Part shown: positions 6,596-13,642 of the stretch, one piece after another
Position numbering within the stretch: position 1 is the first letter of the stretch
How the letters are laid out: every line of letters starts with the position of its first letter
Assembly: GCA_947625455.1 (NCBI GenBank)
Contig: CANQOJ010000010.1
Coordinates: 1-25,047, forward strand
DNA length: 25,047 nucleotides
Direction of reading: 5' to 3'
Source: an uncultured Clostridia bacterium
Lineage (GTDB): Bacteria; Bacillota; Clostridia; Oscillospirales; Ruminococcaceae
Notes under the pieces: generated by a model
Databases searched by the model: none
What the model was told of the DNA's origin: nothing
What the model saw: the letters and a program-made list of their open reading frames with translations, nothing else
Position numbers and translations under genes: made by a program

Positions 6596-8803
6596 TCACA
6601 CCGCCTTTTTAAGAATTACCGCCGAGTACTGCCCGCCAAGTCCAAACGATATAGCTAACCCATATTTATACTTGTCGCTTTCATTCAGCATTTTTGCAAG
6701 CGTTGCCGCCTGTTTTGCCGCGCCTGCCGCTCTTGCATCGCCTATCTCGTCGTTTACCGTGACATAAGTGCAGCTGCTCATGGACAATTTTTTGTTCCCA
6801 AATCCGCACACAAGGTCAATATCCTCTATGGTTATGCCCGCACATTCACAAGCCCTCAAAATCGCTTCCTCAAGCGCGTCTTCCGAACCTACAAGCGTTC
6901 CGAATTTCACCGATTTATGAGCCGAAGCGTAACCGACCAACTCCGCGTATTTTTTCGCGCCGCGCTTTTCAGCCGAACTTTCCTTTTCAAGAATAAGCGA
7001 AACCGCGCCCTCTCCAAGTTCCATTTTGCCGCCGAGCAAGCCGAGTTTCCCGTAAAGATACTCCGTAACGTCGGTGTATTCATCTACGCCCGCCGCTACC
7101 ATAATATCCTCGTCGCCGTTTTTCAGAACATCAGCTGCATAACATATGCTCTGAAGTCCTGCCTGAACGCCGTTTGCATTTGTAACGTTATAGCCCTTTA
7201 TTCCCGCGAATATCGAGAAATAACCGCCCGCGGCGTTGTATACGGTGTTCGGGAAAGAGAATGCCGAACCGCTCGCCGTGCCGTTTGCTACAACGTTCTT
7301 CTGGAAATTAACTATCTCCGTCATAGGACCGTCAGATGTGCCTATGATAATGCCGATATTGCGCTCGCTGTTTTCATCAACGGTTATCTTCGCGTCAGAA
7401 AGCGCTCTCATGCCGCTTACGAGCATAAGCTGTGAAAACCTGTCAAGCTTGCGCCAGAACGCCATTTTTATGCCCAAATTCTTATAATCGTCCGACTGAA
7501 TGTCAATCCTGCCCTTTGACGAGTAATCGCCGATACCCGTGACGAAAATGCGCTCGTTGTTTGTTCTGTCGGGGATTTCATGCGGGTTTTTCGCGAAAAC
7601 CACAGACGCGTTGTTGCCGCCGAAAGCAAAAGAGTTTGAAGCGGCGAAGTTTACGGTTTTTTCGCGCTTTGTGTTCGGTATAAAGTCAATATTCCCCGCC
7701 TTTTCTTTCAGCGTTTCAAGATTTTCCTCGGTATAGCCTATTGTCGGCGGGAGAACGTTTTCACATACCGCCTTTACCGTCAGCACTGCCTCTATTGAAC
7801 CCGCAGCGCCCAGACAATGCCCTGTCATTGACTTAGTGGAACTTACGGACAGTTTATCACTGCCGTCGAAGATAGTGTGGAGCGACAAAAATTCGGCTTC
7901 GTCATTCTTTGCCGTACCCGTGCCGTGAGCGTTTATATAGTCAATATCCGAGGGCTTCAGTCCCGAATTTTCAATTGCCCTGTTTATCGCCAGCATCTGC
8001 CCTTGTCCGTCAGGTCTGGGCGCGGTTATGTGATGCGCGTCTGAACTTACTCCCGAACCCAAAATCTCACAGTAAATATGCGCGCCTCTCTCTTTAGCAT
8101 GTTCATAGCTTTCAACAACAAGTATCCCCGCGCCCTCGCCAAGCGTTATGCCGTGGCTGTTGTTAAACGGAGAACAGGGGTTTTCGTCAAGCGCGTGCAG
8201 TGCATGAAATCCCGCAAACGCAAGCGACGAAAAGCTGTCCGAGCCTCCCGCGCAGAATGCATCGGCTTTTCCCGCGCGTATAAGGTCGCAGGCGTATGCA
8301 ATTGAAATCGTTCCCGCGGCACAGGCGTTTACGATATTCGCGGTCGTGCCGTTAAGTCCGAAGTGCAAAGCAACGTTGTTTGCAATCGCCGACGCGGGCA
8401 TTTTCAGTATGTCCGATGATTTTCCCCCGCCGTTTTTAAGTTCATCTGTAAAGTACTTGTCTATTGACGCAGCACCGCCTACGCAGTTGCCGACTATAAC
8501 GCCTATTCTCTCCGAATTTTCGGGAGTTATCTCATATTTTGCGTCCTTTAATGCTTCCTCTGCCGCTTTTATGCATAAAAGCGAGGAACGGTCAAAATCC
8601 TCGTCTGAAAGTTCGCTGTCCGATATTTTCGCTTCAGCGCCAAGATTTGCGTAACAGCCGTCGGTGTTTACCGACTTTACCTCTCTTATTCCCGTAACGC
8701 CGTTTACTGCCGACTTGAAACACTCGTCAACATTGTCGCCAAGCGCGCAGACAATACCCAAACCCGTTACAACAATGCGCCTTTTATCCGAATTGTTATT
8801 CAT
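6596..8803 (-). CDS. Fused ketosynthase and chain-length-factor-like protein (tandem KS domains)
   Basis: The 735-residue protein is two FabF-like condensing domains joined end to end. Domain 1 (about 8-405) is a complete 3-oxoacyl-ACP synthase: Cys161 in NACAAGT, His293 in HGTGT, His329 in TGHCLGAAG, and the NSFAFGGNNAS end. Domain 2 (about 418-735) begins again with RIFVTGIGDYSS and keeps the thiolase fold landmarks (GIIIGTSDG, LGEGAVSLILE, SFGLGG). It has lost all three catalytic positions: the Cys region reads NANGVQAGL with Gln547, HGTGT is replaced by CGFGN, and the GH-LGAAG region has no His. A Gln near the Cys position is also the hallmark of type II PKS chain length factors. Normally KS and CLF are separate proteins. 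GGAGGT lies just before the ATG. Domain 1 probably condenses malonyl-ACP while domain 2 shapes the pocket; the product length is unknown. Confidence 0.93.
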   Translation of the reverse strand: MNNNSDKRRIVVTGLGIVCALGDNVDECFKSAVNGVTGIREVKSVNTDGCYANLGAEAKISDSELSDEDFDRSSLLCIKAAEEALKDAKYEITPENSERIGVIVGNCVGGAASIDKYFTDELKNGGGKSSDILKMPASAIANNVALHFGLNGTTANIVNACAAGTISIAYACDLIRAGKADAFCAGGSDSFSSLAFAGFHALHALDENPCSPFNNSHGITLGEGAGILVVESYEHAKERGAHIYCEILGSGVSSDAHHITAPRPDGQGQMLAINRAIENSGLKPSDIDYINAHGTGTAKNDEAEFLSLHTIFDGSDKLSVSSTKSMTGHCLGAAGSIEAVLTVKAVCENVLPPTIGYTEENLETLKEKAGNIDFIPNTKREKTVNFAASNSFAFGGNNASVVFAKNPHEIPDRTNNERIFVTGIGDYSSKGRIDIQSDDYKNLGIKMAFWRKLDRFSQLMLVSGMRALSDAKITVDENSERNIGIIIGTSDGPMTEIVNFQKNVVANGTASGSAFSFPNTVYNAAGGYFSIFAGIKGYNVTNANGVQAGLQSICYAADVLKNGDEDIMVAAGVDEYTDVTEYLYGKLGLLGGKMELGEGAVSLILEKESSAEKRGAKKYAELVGYASAHKSVKFGTLVGSEDALEEAILRACECAGITIEDIDLVCGFGNKKLSMSSCTYVTVNDEIGDARAAGAAKQAATLAKMLNESDKYKYGLAISFGLGGQYSAVILKKAV

Positions 8804-8830
8804 AAGACCTCCGATATATATCTGAAATAT

Positions 8831-8870
8831 AATTAAAATTCAGACTGTAACCAAGCCGTTACAGTCTGAA
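8831..8870 (-). terminator. Hairpin with T-rich tail between the ACP and KS genes
   Basis: On the minus strand a perfect 13-bp stem (8858-8870 with 8839-8851, TTCAGACTGTAAC and its complement) around a six-base loop is followed by TTTTAATT. It begins about 15 bases after the ACP stop codon and ends upstream of the KS ribosome binding site. It looks like a partial terminator or an mRNA 3'-end stabiliser that would give more ACP than KS from the same promoter. Confidence 0.75.
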
Positions 8871-8885
8871 AACTCTTTGCTGAAA

Positions 8886-9131
8886 TTACTGCTGATGTTC
8901 TTCTACAAACTTTGCGAGAGTGTTTATGCTTTGGAAATTCTCTCTTGCCGCGCCCGTCATCTGAACTCCGAACAAGTTGTCAATGCCCGCGATTATCTCG
9001 ATTGAGTCAATCGAGTCAAGTCCGATGTCGTCGCCGAAAAGCTCAGAATCGTATTCGAGTTCATCTTCGGGTATTCTGAGGTTTTCTACAAGCATTGCCT
9101 TGATTTTTGCGCAAATTTCTTCGTTAGCCAT
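8886..9131 (-). CDS. acpP: Acyl carrier protein
   Basis: This 81-residue acidic protein carries GLDSIDSIEI, with Ser40 as the phosphopantetheine attachment site (DSI instead of the common DSL). The preceding ELFGDDIGLD segment is typical of specialised ACPs of type II polyketide or polyene loci rather than housekeeping AcpP. The start is ATG 9131, eight bases after GGAGG (9140-9144); a TTG at 9146 overlaps that site and is rejected. It lies 20 bases after the acyltransferase gene and before the fused ketosynthase. The PPTase in the same operon is its likely activator. The symbol is a family label; the housekeeping ACP may be encoded elsewhere. Confidence 0.93.
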   Translation of the reverse strand: MANEEICAKIKAMLVENLRIPEDELEYDSELFGDDIGLDSIDSIEIIAGIDNLFGVQMTGAARENFQSINTLAKFVEEHQQ

Positions 9132-9151
9132 AAATTTATCCTCCAAAAAAT

Positions 9152-9823
9152 TTATTTCTCGGCATACTGACCGATTTTTCCGTATTTGTTTTCGAGCATT
9201 TCATAACGCTCGACAACTGCCGCTCTCGCGTTTTCCATAAGCTGTCTGGCATATTTTCCGTGGCGGACATTTTCGGGGCAGTTGCTCTCAATCGGCTTTC
9301 CGATAAGTATTTTCTGCCGCATACCGAACACGGGTTCATATGTTCCGTATATAGCGCAGGGAACAATCTGCGCTCCCGTTTTTGCGGAGATAAGTCCCGC
9401 GCCGGGCTTGAACTCGTTTATCTGACCATTTTTGGAAAGCGCGCCCTCCGGGAATATCAACAGCGAGCCTCCGCCGTTTATTATCTCCTCGGACTCCTCA
9501 AACCACTTTCCATCAGCTTCGTCAAGGGAGATAGAAATACATCTGCACCACGAAATCATCTTTCCCGTGCGCTTTTTTTCAAACCACTTTTTCGTCACCA
9601 GCACCCACGGTTTGTATCTCCACAACACCGCGCCGCCGTATGCGCCGTCAAAATGGTGGGTGTGATTTGCAACAAACACGCACGGCTTGCCCTTAAGGCT
9701 TTTTTTCAGCGACTTATCTTCGTAGATTATCTTCGGTCTGAACAGAAAATACACTGTCCATGTTATAAGTATCTGAAAAAACTTTCCCCAAAGGCTTTGT
9801 CTTGGCTTATTTCCCGCGCCCAA
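9152..9823 (-). CDS. Lysophospholipid acyltransferase (PlsC/LPLAT family)
   Basis: The 223-residue protein has a membrane-associating N-terminal helix (about 12-29), the acyltransferase motif I NHTHHFD (His54-x4-Asp59), and motif III FPEGALSKNG (124-132), followed by PCAIYG. This is the 1-acylglycerol-phosphate acyltransferase layout, which moves an acyl group from acyl-ACP or acyl-CoA to a hydroxyl on a membrane lipid. The start is TTG at 9823, preceded by AGAGGTGAT (9827-9835). It is the first gene of the operon, directly ahead of the ACP. In this setting it may place the operon's acyl or polyene product on a lipid; ordinary phosphatidic acid synthesis is the alternative. The leader upstream is a long hairpin whose base touches the ribosome binding site. 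Confidence 0.88.
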   Translation of the reverse strand: MGAGNKPRQSLWGKFFQILITWTVYFLFRPKIIYEDKSLKKSLKGKPCVFVANHTHHFDGAYGGAVLWRYKPWVLVTKKWFEKKRTGKMISWCRCISISLDEADGKWFEESEEIINGGGSLLIFPEGALSKNGQINEFKPGAGLISAKTGAQIVPCAIYGTYEPVFGMRQKILIGKPIESNCPENVRHGKYARQLMENARAAVVERYEMLENKYGKIGQYAEK

Positions 9824-9832
9824 CTAATCACC

Positions 9833-9943
9833 TCTCAGGCTGTCGATAAAGCCCCCTCTGCGTCGTCAGCAACATTGCAACAGCCACAAAGGCTAGTTGC
9901 AATATTGCTTCCTAGCATCTGGGGCTTTCTCAACAGCCTGAGA
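9833..9943 (-). repeat. Element C: long nested hairpin in the leader of the acyltransferase operon
   Basis: The outer arms (9833-9855 and 9921-9943) are 23 bases long and complementary except at two positions, with TCTCAGGCTGT outermost and AAAGCCCC inside. A second pair, AGCAACATTGCAAC (9868-9881) and GTTGCAATATTGCT (9896-9909), is complementary except at one position, and AGCC/GGCT closes a five-base loop at the tip. Transcription from the promoter at 9977-10006 would copy the whole element into the 5' leader. The last bases of the outer stem overlap the start of the AGAGGTG ribosome binding site. It may be a regulatory RNA or a miniature mobile repeat that has landed in the leader. Confidence 0.85.
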
Positions 9944-9976
9944 TTTGACTTTTATACGACCTACGCCATTACTATT

Positions 9977-10006
9977 ATTATACCTTATTTTGACCTGCTT
10001 TTTCAA
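9977..10006 (-). promoter_or_regulatory. Sigma-A promoter of the acyltransferase-ACP-KS operon
   Basis: On the minus strand TTGAAA (10001-10006) and TATAAT (9977-9982, exact consensus) are 18 bases apart. Transcription would begin near 9970, leaving a leader of roughly 147 bases. Confidence 0.8.
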
Positions 10007-10012
10007 TGGACA

Positions 10013-10065
10013 ATATGCAACAAAGCAGCCTATAAGGGACAAACTGTCCGTTTTTTGTTGCATAT
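10013..10065. repeat. Perfect inverted repeat just upstream of the operon promoter
   Basis: ATATGCAACAAA (10013-10024) and TTTGTTGCATAT (10054-10065) are exact reverse complements. Between them GGACA-AAC-TGTCC (10037-10049) forms a small hairpin that, on the plus strand only, is followed by GTTTTTTG and so resembles an intrinsic terminator. The repeat ends seven bases from the -35 box of the minus-strand promoter, a position suited to an operator or activator site. Confidence 0.6.
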
Positions 10066-10111
10066 TAACTTTTAGTTTAAAAAACTTCTGATATTATGCA
10101 CAAAATCAAGC

Positions 10112-10140
10112 GAAAATTTCACCCGAATACGGCAATTTTC
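10112..10140 (-). terminator. Weak candidate terminator of secA
   Basis: Just after the secA stop codon, GAAAATT pairs with AATTTTC and an inner CCG/CGG closes an AATA-type loop. The downstream minus-strand sequence (GCTTGATTTTG) has only a short T-run, so this is a poor intrinsic terminator. No better one is visible before the next promoter. Confidence 0.35.
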
Positions 10141-10146
10141 CACAAT

Positions 10147-12825
10147 TTACTTCTTAGCCTTGGTTTTCTTTGCGGCGCGTTTTTGAGCGCGGTTGCCCTC
10201 GGTGCTTGCATTCGGCGCGCCGGGTTTCATAACCTGCTCGCGCACGGGCATAACGTTTGTTCTTACGGGCATAGTAAGTACAAGCCTTACTGTTTCCTCG
10301 CGTATCATTGCTATCATTTCATCGAACATATTATAGCCTTGGAAGCGGTATTCCTCTACGGGGTTTCTCTGCGCGTATGCCGCAAGACCTATTCCGCTTT
10401 TAAGCTCGTCCATTGCGTCAATATGCTCCATCCAGTGTCTGTCAACTACTTTGAGCAGGCTGACGCGTTCAAGTTCGCGCATATTCTCGCTGCCGACTTC
10501 TTTTTCTCTCGCTTCATACAGCATTTCTCCGCGCTTTATGATGAAGTTTGTAACGTCCTTTGGAGATATTTCGTTGAGTTCATCAACAGTATACCTCAAA
10601 TCCGTCTGCATAAGCAGGAAGTTGTAGAAATGCGCGCGCAGACCGTCCAAATTCCAGTTGTCCGCAACGCTGTCCGAACAGAATGTCTTTACGTTTTCGT
10701 CAATATCCTGCCGCATCATCTGGAGAACATTTTCATGGATATCCTCTCCGTCAAGCACCTTTTTGCGCTGGCTGTATATAGTCTGACGCATCTGCGACAT
10801 AACATCGTCATAATCAAGGACGTATTTTCTTGCGGCAAAGTTGTTTGCTTCTATCTTCATCTGCGCCGATTCTATGGCGCGGTTTAAAAATCCCGCTTCT
10901 ATGGGCATATCCTCGTCAAAGTTCATTGTTTCCATTAAACGCTGAACCTTATCTCCTCCGAACAGCCTCATAAGGTCGTCCTCAAGCGAGATGTAAAAAC
11001 AGCTTTCTCCGGGGTCACCCTGTCGTCCCGAACGTCCGCGAAGCTGATTATCGATACGGCGGGATTCATGGCGTTCGGTGCCGATTATATAAAGTCCTCC
11101 GAGTTTTCTTACTTCTTCAGCTTCGGGCGCTATTTCAGCGTCAAATTTCTTGATAAGTTCCTGATACTTGTTTCTTGCTTCAATAATTTCGGTGTTGTCA
11201 GTTTCTGCGTAGCCCGTTGCCTCTTGAATTATATCCTCCGAATACCCAAGTTTCTTCATCTGCGCAAGCGCCAGGAACTCCGAGTTTCCTCCAAGTTTTA
11301 TATCCGTACCGCGTCCTGCCATGTTGGTAGCGATTGTAACGGCGTATTTCTTGCCTGCCTGCGCTACTATTTCGGCTTCGCGTTCGTGGTTCTTTGCGTT
11401 CAGTACTTCATGCTTTATATTTCTTGCTTTCAGAAGCTTTGAAAGCTGTTCTGACTTTTCAATTGTAACTGTGCCGACAAGCACGGGCTGTCCTGTATGA
11501 TAGCACATCTCAACCTGTTCGCATACCGCTTTCAGTTTGCCTCTGATGTTCTTGTAAACTCTGTCGTGGTTGTCGATACGGATTACAGGCTTATTTGTCG
11601 GGATAACGATAACGTCAAGCGAATATATCTGTCTGAACTCGTCCTCTTCGGTTGTACCCGTACCTGTCATTCCCGAAAGTTTTTTGTAAAGACGGAAGAA
11701 GTTCTGGAATGTTATGGTAGCAAGCGTTTTGCTTTCATGCTTTACCTTAACGCCCTCTTTGGCTTCAATCGCCTGATGAAGTCCCTGATTGAAGCGTCTG
11801 CCGAACATCAGTCTCCCCGTAAACTCGTCAACTATAACGATTTCGCCGTCTTTTACTACATAGTCAACGTCGCGCTTCATATAACCGTTTGCCCTTATCG
11901 CTTGGTTTATATGGTGCAGAAGCGTTATGTTTTCGGAATCCATGAGGTTTTCGACATTGAAGTACTTTTCGGCTTTAGCAACACCGCTTGGCAATAACGT
12001 ACAGCTTTTTGCTTTCTCGTCGACAAGATAGTCGCCGTCATAATCGTTGTCATACTGAACGGAGTTGTCAACCTCGGCGGTTACGCACTTTTTGAGCGTT
12101 TTGGCAAACTTGTCAGCCTGCGTGTACAATTCCGAAGAGTTGTCGCCCTGACCTGAGATAATGAGCGGCGTTCTCGCTTCATCTATAAGGATTGAGTCAA
12201 CCTCGTCCACTATCGCAAAATTCGGATCGCGCTGGACAAGGTCTTTCTTGAAAATGCACATATTGTCGCGCAGATAGTCAAATCCAAACTCGTTGTTTGT
12301 ACCGTAGGTTATATCGCAGGCATAAGCCTCACGGCGGGCGTTGTTGTCCATATCATGCGCGATAAGTCCTACCGTAAGTCCCAAAAACCTGTGAACTTTC
12401 GCCATAAGTTCACTGTCGCGCTTTGCGAGGTAGTCGTTGACAGTGACGATATGCACGCCTTTTCCCGTAAGCGCGTTCAGATATGACGGAAGCGCGGCAA
12501 CAAAGGTTTTGCCCTCGCCTGTTTTCATTTCGGCAATTCTTCCCTGATGTAAAACAATGCCGCCTATAATCTGCACGGGATAATGACGAATGCCTATAAC
12601 TCTTGCGGACGCTTCTCTGCACACAGCGAAAGCGTCGGGCAAAATGTCGTCAAGCGTTTCGCCCTTTGCAAGCCTGTCTTTAAGCACCTGCGTCTGCGCC
12701 TTTAATTCCTTGTCGGACATTGCCTTATATTTAGGTTCAAGGTCAAGAACAGCCTGTTTTATAGGTTCTATTCTTTTGAGTTCCCTTGACGAATAAGTTC
12801 CGAAGATAGATTTTATTATTCCCAT
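10147..12825 (-). CDS. secA: Protein translocase ATPase SecA
   Basis: SecA drives preproteins through SecYEG by ATP hydrolysis at the cytoplasmic face of the membrane. The 892 residues cover the full protein: Walker A GEGKT at 103-107 (EMKTGEGKTF), the DEVDSILIDEARTPLIISG Walker B region, the preprotein cross-linking domain, the second nucleotide-binding fold (TNMAGRGTDIKLGG, RQGDPGES) and the helical scaffold/wing domain. The C-terminus ends in a Lys/Ala-rich tail (RAQKRAAKKTKAKK) and lacks the Cys-rich zinc motif that binds SecB, as expected for a lineage without SecB. The ATG at 12825 is preceded by GAAAGG. It is transcribed alone from a consensus promoter and has no operon partners here. 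Confidence 0.98.
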   Translation of the reverse strand: MGIIKSIFGTYSSRELKRIEPIKQAVLDLEPKYKAMSDKELKAQTQVLKDRLAKGETLDDILPDAFAVCREASARVIGIRHYPVQIIGGIVLHQGRIAEMKTGEGKTFVAALPSYLNALTGKGVHIVTVNDYLAKRDSELMAKVHRFLGLTVGLIAHDMDNNARREAYACDITYGTNNEFGFDYLRDNMCIFKKDLVQRDPNFAIVDEVDSILIDEARTPLIISGQGDNSSELYTQADKFAKTLKKCVTAEVDNSVQYDNDYDGDYLVDEKAKSCTLLPSGVAKAEKYFNVENLMDSENITLLHHINQAIRANGYMKRDVDYVVKDGEIVIVDEFTGRLMFGRRFNQGLHQAIEAKEGVKVKHESKTLATITFQNFFRLYKKLSGMTGTGTTEEDEFRQIYSLDVIVIPTNKPVIRIDNHDRVYKNIRGKLKAVCEQVEMCYHTGQPVLVGTVTIEKSEQLSKLLKARNIKHEVLNAKNHEREAEIVAQAGKKYAVTIATNMAGRGTDIKLGGNSEFLALAQMKKLGYSEDIIQEATGYAETDNTEIIEARNKYQELIKKFDAEIAPEAEEVRKLGGLYIIGTERHESRRIDNQLRGRSGRQGDPGESCFYISLEDDLMRLFGGDKVQRLMETMNFDEDMPIEAGFLNRAIESAQMKIEANNFAARKYVLDYDDVMSQMRQTIYSQRKKVLDGEDIHENVLQMMRQDIDENVKTFCSDSVADNWNLDGLRAHFYNFLLMQTDLRYTVDELNEISPKDVTNFIIKRGEMLYEAREKEVGSENMRELERVSLLKVVDRHWMEHIDAMDELKSGIGLAAYAQRNPVEEYRFQGYNMFDEMIAMIREETVRLVLTMPVRTNVMPVREQVMKPGAPNASTEGNRAQKRAAKKTKAKK

Positions 12826-12865
12826 TTTTTAAGCCTTTCTCAATTAAATACAAATATACTTATAT

Positions 12866-12894
12866 ATTATACACCAAAATAAAGTTTTTGTCAA
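12866..12894 (-). promoter_or_regulatory. Sigma-A promoter of secA
   Basis: On the minus strand TTGACA (12889-12894) and TATAAT (12866-12871) match consensus exactly with a 17-base spacer. The start of transcription would be near 12859, about 34 bases before the secA ATG. Confidence 0.92.
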
Positions 12895-12968
12895 CAGAAT
12901 TTTTCCGCAATTTCAGCTAATAATAACACAGGAAAGCAGATGCTGCCGAAAAATGCGTTTTCGCCAGC

Positions 12969-13169
12969 ATGAAAGGAGTGACTATTACGGACAATTTTCC
13001 TGTTAAAGAGGAGTTCAGCGAAGATGATTTCATAATGCAGTCCGAAAGCGGTACGGACTGTACGGGACTTATGCCCACACCTCCGCTTACAAAAGCCGAA
13101 GAAGAAAGCTATGACGAAGTGTATGACTTTTTGCCCACAGCCGTTAAAAGACAACCCAGAGAGCAATGA
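12969..13169 (+). CDS. Small acidic protein of unknown function
   Basis: The frame encodes 66 mostly polar residues with a net negative charge and no membrane helix or signal peptide. The middle reads DCTGLMPTPP, followed by an acidic EEESYDEVYDF and a short basic end (KRQPREQ). I recall similar short DCTGLxP proteins in Ruminococcaceae-type genomes but cannot name a family. The start is uncertain: the ATG at 12969 has no binding site, while a good AAAGGAG lies at codons 2-4, seven bases ahead of an in-frame ATT. Either ATG is used weakly or a rare ATT start is used. The gene is divergent from secA, and its stop overlaps the first small hairpin (13168-13183) next to the palindromic element. 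Confidence 0.6.
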   Translation: MKGVTITDNFPVKEEFSEDDFIMQSESGTDCTGLMPTPPLTKAEEESYDEVYDFLPTAVKRQPREQ

Positions 13170-13182
13170 CAGCATACGCTGT

Positions 13183-13419
13183 CAGTATACAGTGGACAGT
13201 GGACGCATTATCCGCCTGCGGCGGATAACGCTGCAGTCAGTAGTAGGTATCCGCTTCGCGGATTTTATTAGATTGTATTTATATTAAACGAGCGTAAACC
13301 GCCGAATGGGTTTACGCTCTTTCACCTGAAAACAATCTAAATTATCTGCGCATTATCCGCTTCGCGGATAATGCGCAGATACCTACTACTGAATACTGTC
13401 CACTTTATACTGTATACTG
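13183..13419. repeat. Palindromic element B: four nested arm pairs around a shared core hairpin
   Basis: From outside in: CAGTATACAGT (13183-13193) faces ACTGTATACTG (13409-13419); GTGGACAGT (13192-13200) faces ACTGTCCAC (13395-13403); CAGTAGTAGGTAT (13238-13250) faces ATACCTACTACTG (13379-13391); TTAGATTGT (13268-13276) faces ACAATCTAA (13332-13340). The core is GAGCGTAAACC (13290-13300) paired with 13309-13319. Side hairpins sit in the arms: TTATCCGCC-TGC-GGCGGATAA (13208-13228) and a perfect 17-bp stem with a TTC loop (13344-13380). Core, GATTGT/ACAATC arms and the GGATAATGCGC arm match element A at 3829-4003. The outer arms are built of heptads (CAGTATA, CAGTGGA, CAGTGGA). Like element A it lies between converging transcription units. 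Confidence 0.88.
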
Positions 13420-13453
13420 AAAACCCCATTTGCTTTGCAAATGGGGTTTTCAG
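13417..13453 (-). terminator. Terminator of the tRNA operon
   Basis: A perfect 17-bp stem (13417-13433 with 13437-13453) has a three-base loop and carries a CCCC/GGGG block. On the minus strand the descending arm ends in GGGGTTTTCAG. It begins at the base next to the CCA end of tRNA-Gly. Confidence 0.75.
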
Positions 13454-13529
13454 TGGAGCGGATTACGAGGCTCGAACTCGCTACCTCCACCTTGGCAAGG
13501 TGGCGCTCTACCGGATGAGCTAAATCCGC
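13454..13529 (-). tRNA. tRNA-Gly (GCC)
   Basis: The minus strand folds into a 76-base tRNA. The acceptor GCGGATT pairs with AATCCGC, followed by T and an encoded CCA. The anticodon stem CCACC/GGTGG holds TTGCCAA with anticodon GCC, and the T-arm has GAGTTCGAGCCTC. It is the last gene of the tRNA operon and is followed at once by a terminator. Confidence 0.97.
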
Positions 13530-13642
13530 ATTATAATTGACATAACGCTAACTTCTATGAATTAAATTTACAACTTTTACTTTGATTTTCTCTGGCACTA
13601 GTCCTAACTTCTACCGCTGTTTTCAGTTGTTAAGACTACAAA

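Noticed and set aside
9260..10075. A 271-codon plus-strand frame across the acyltransferase gene and its leader
   Set aside because: It lies antisense to a gene with clear catalytic motifs and runs through the promoter and hairpin leader; its composition is not protein-like.
10096..10887. A 263-codon plus-strand frame antisense to secA
   Set aside because: It is an antisense shadow of a highly conserved gene, rich in His, Cys and Tyr, with no binding site.
13183..13419. An insertion sequence end or integrase attachment site near the tRNA genes
   Set aside because: No transposase or integrase gene and no duplicated tRNA 3' end are visible; the structure is a palindromic repeat only.
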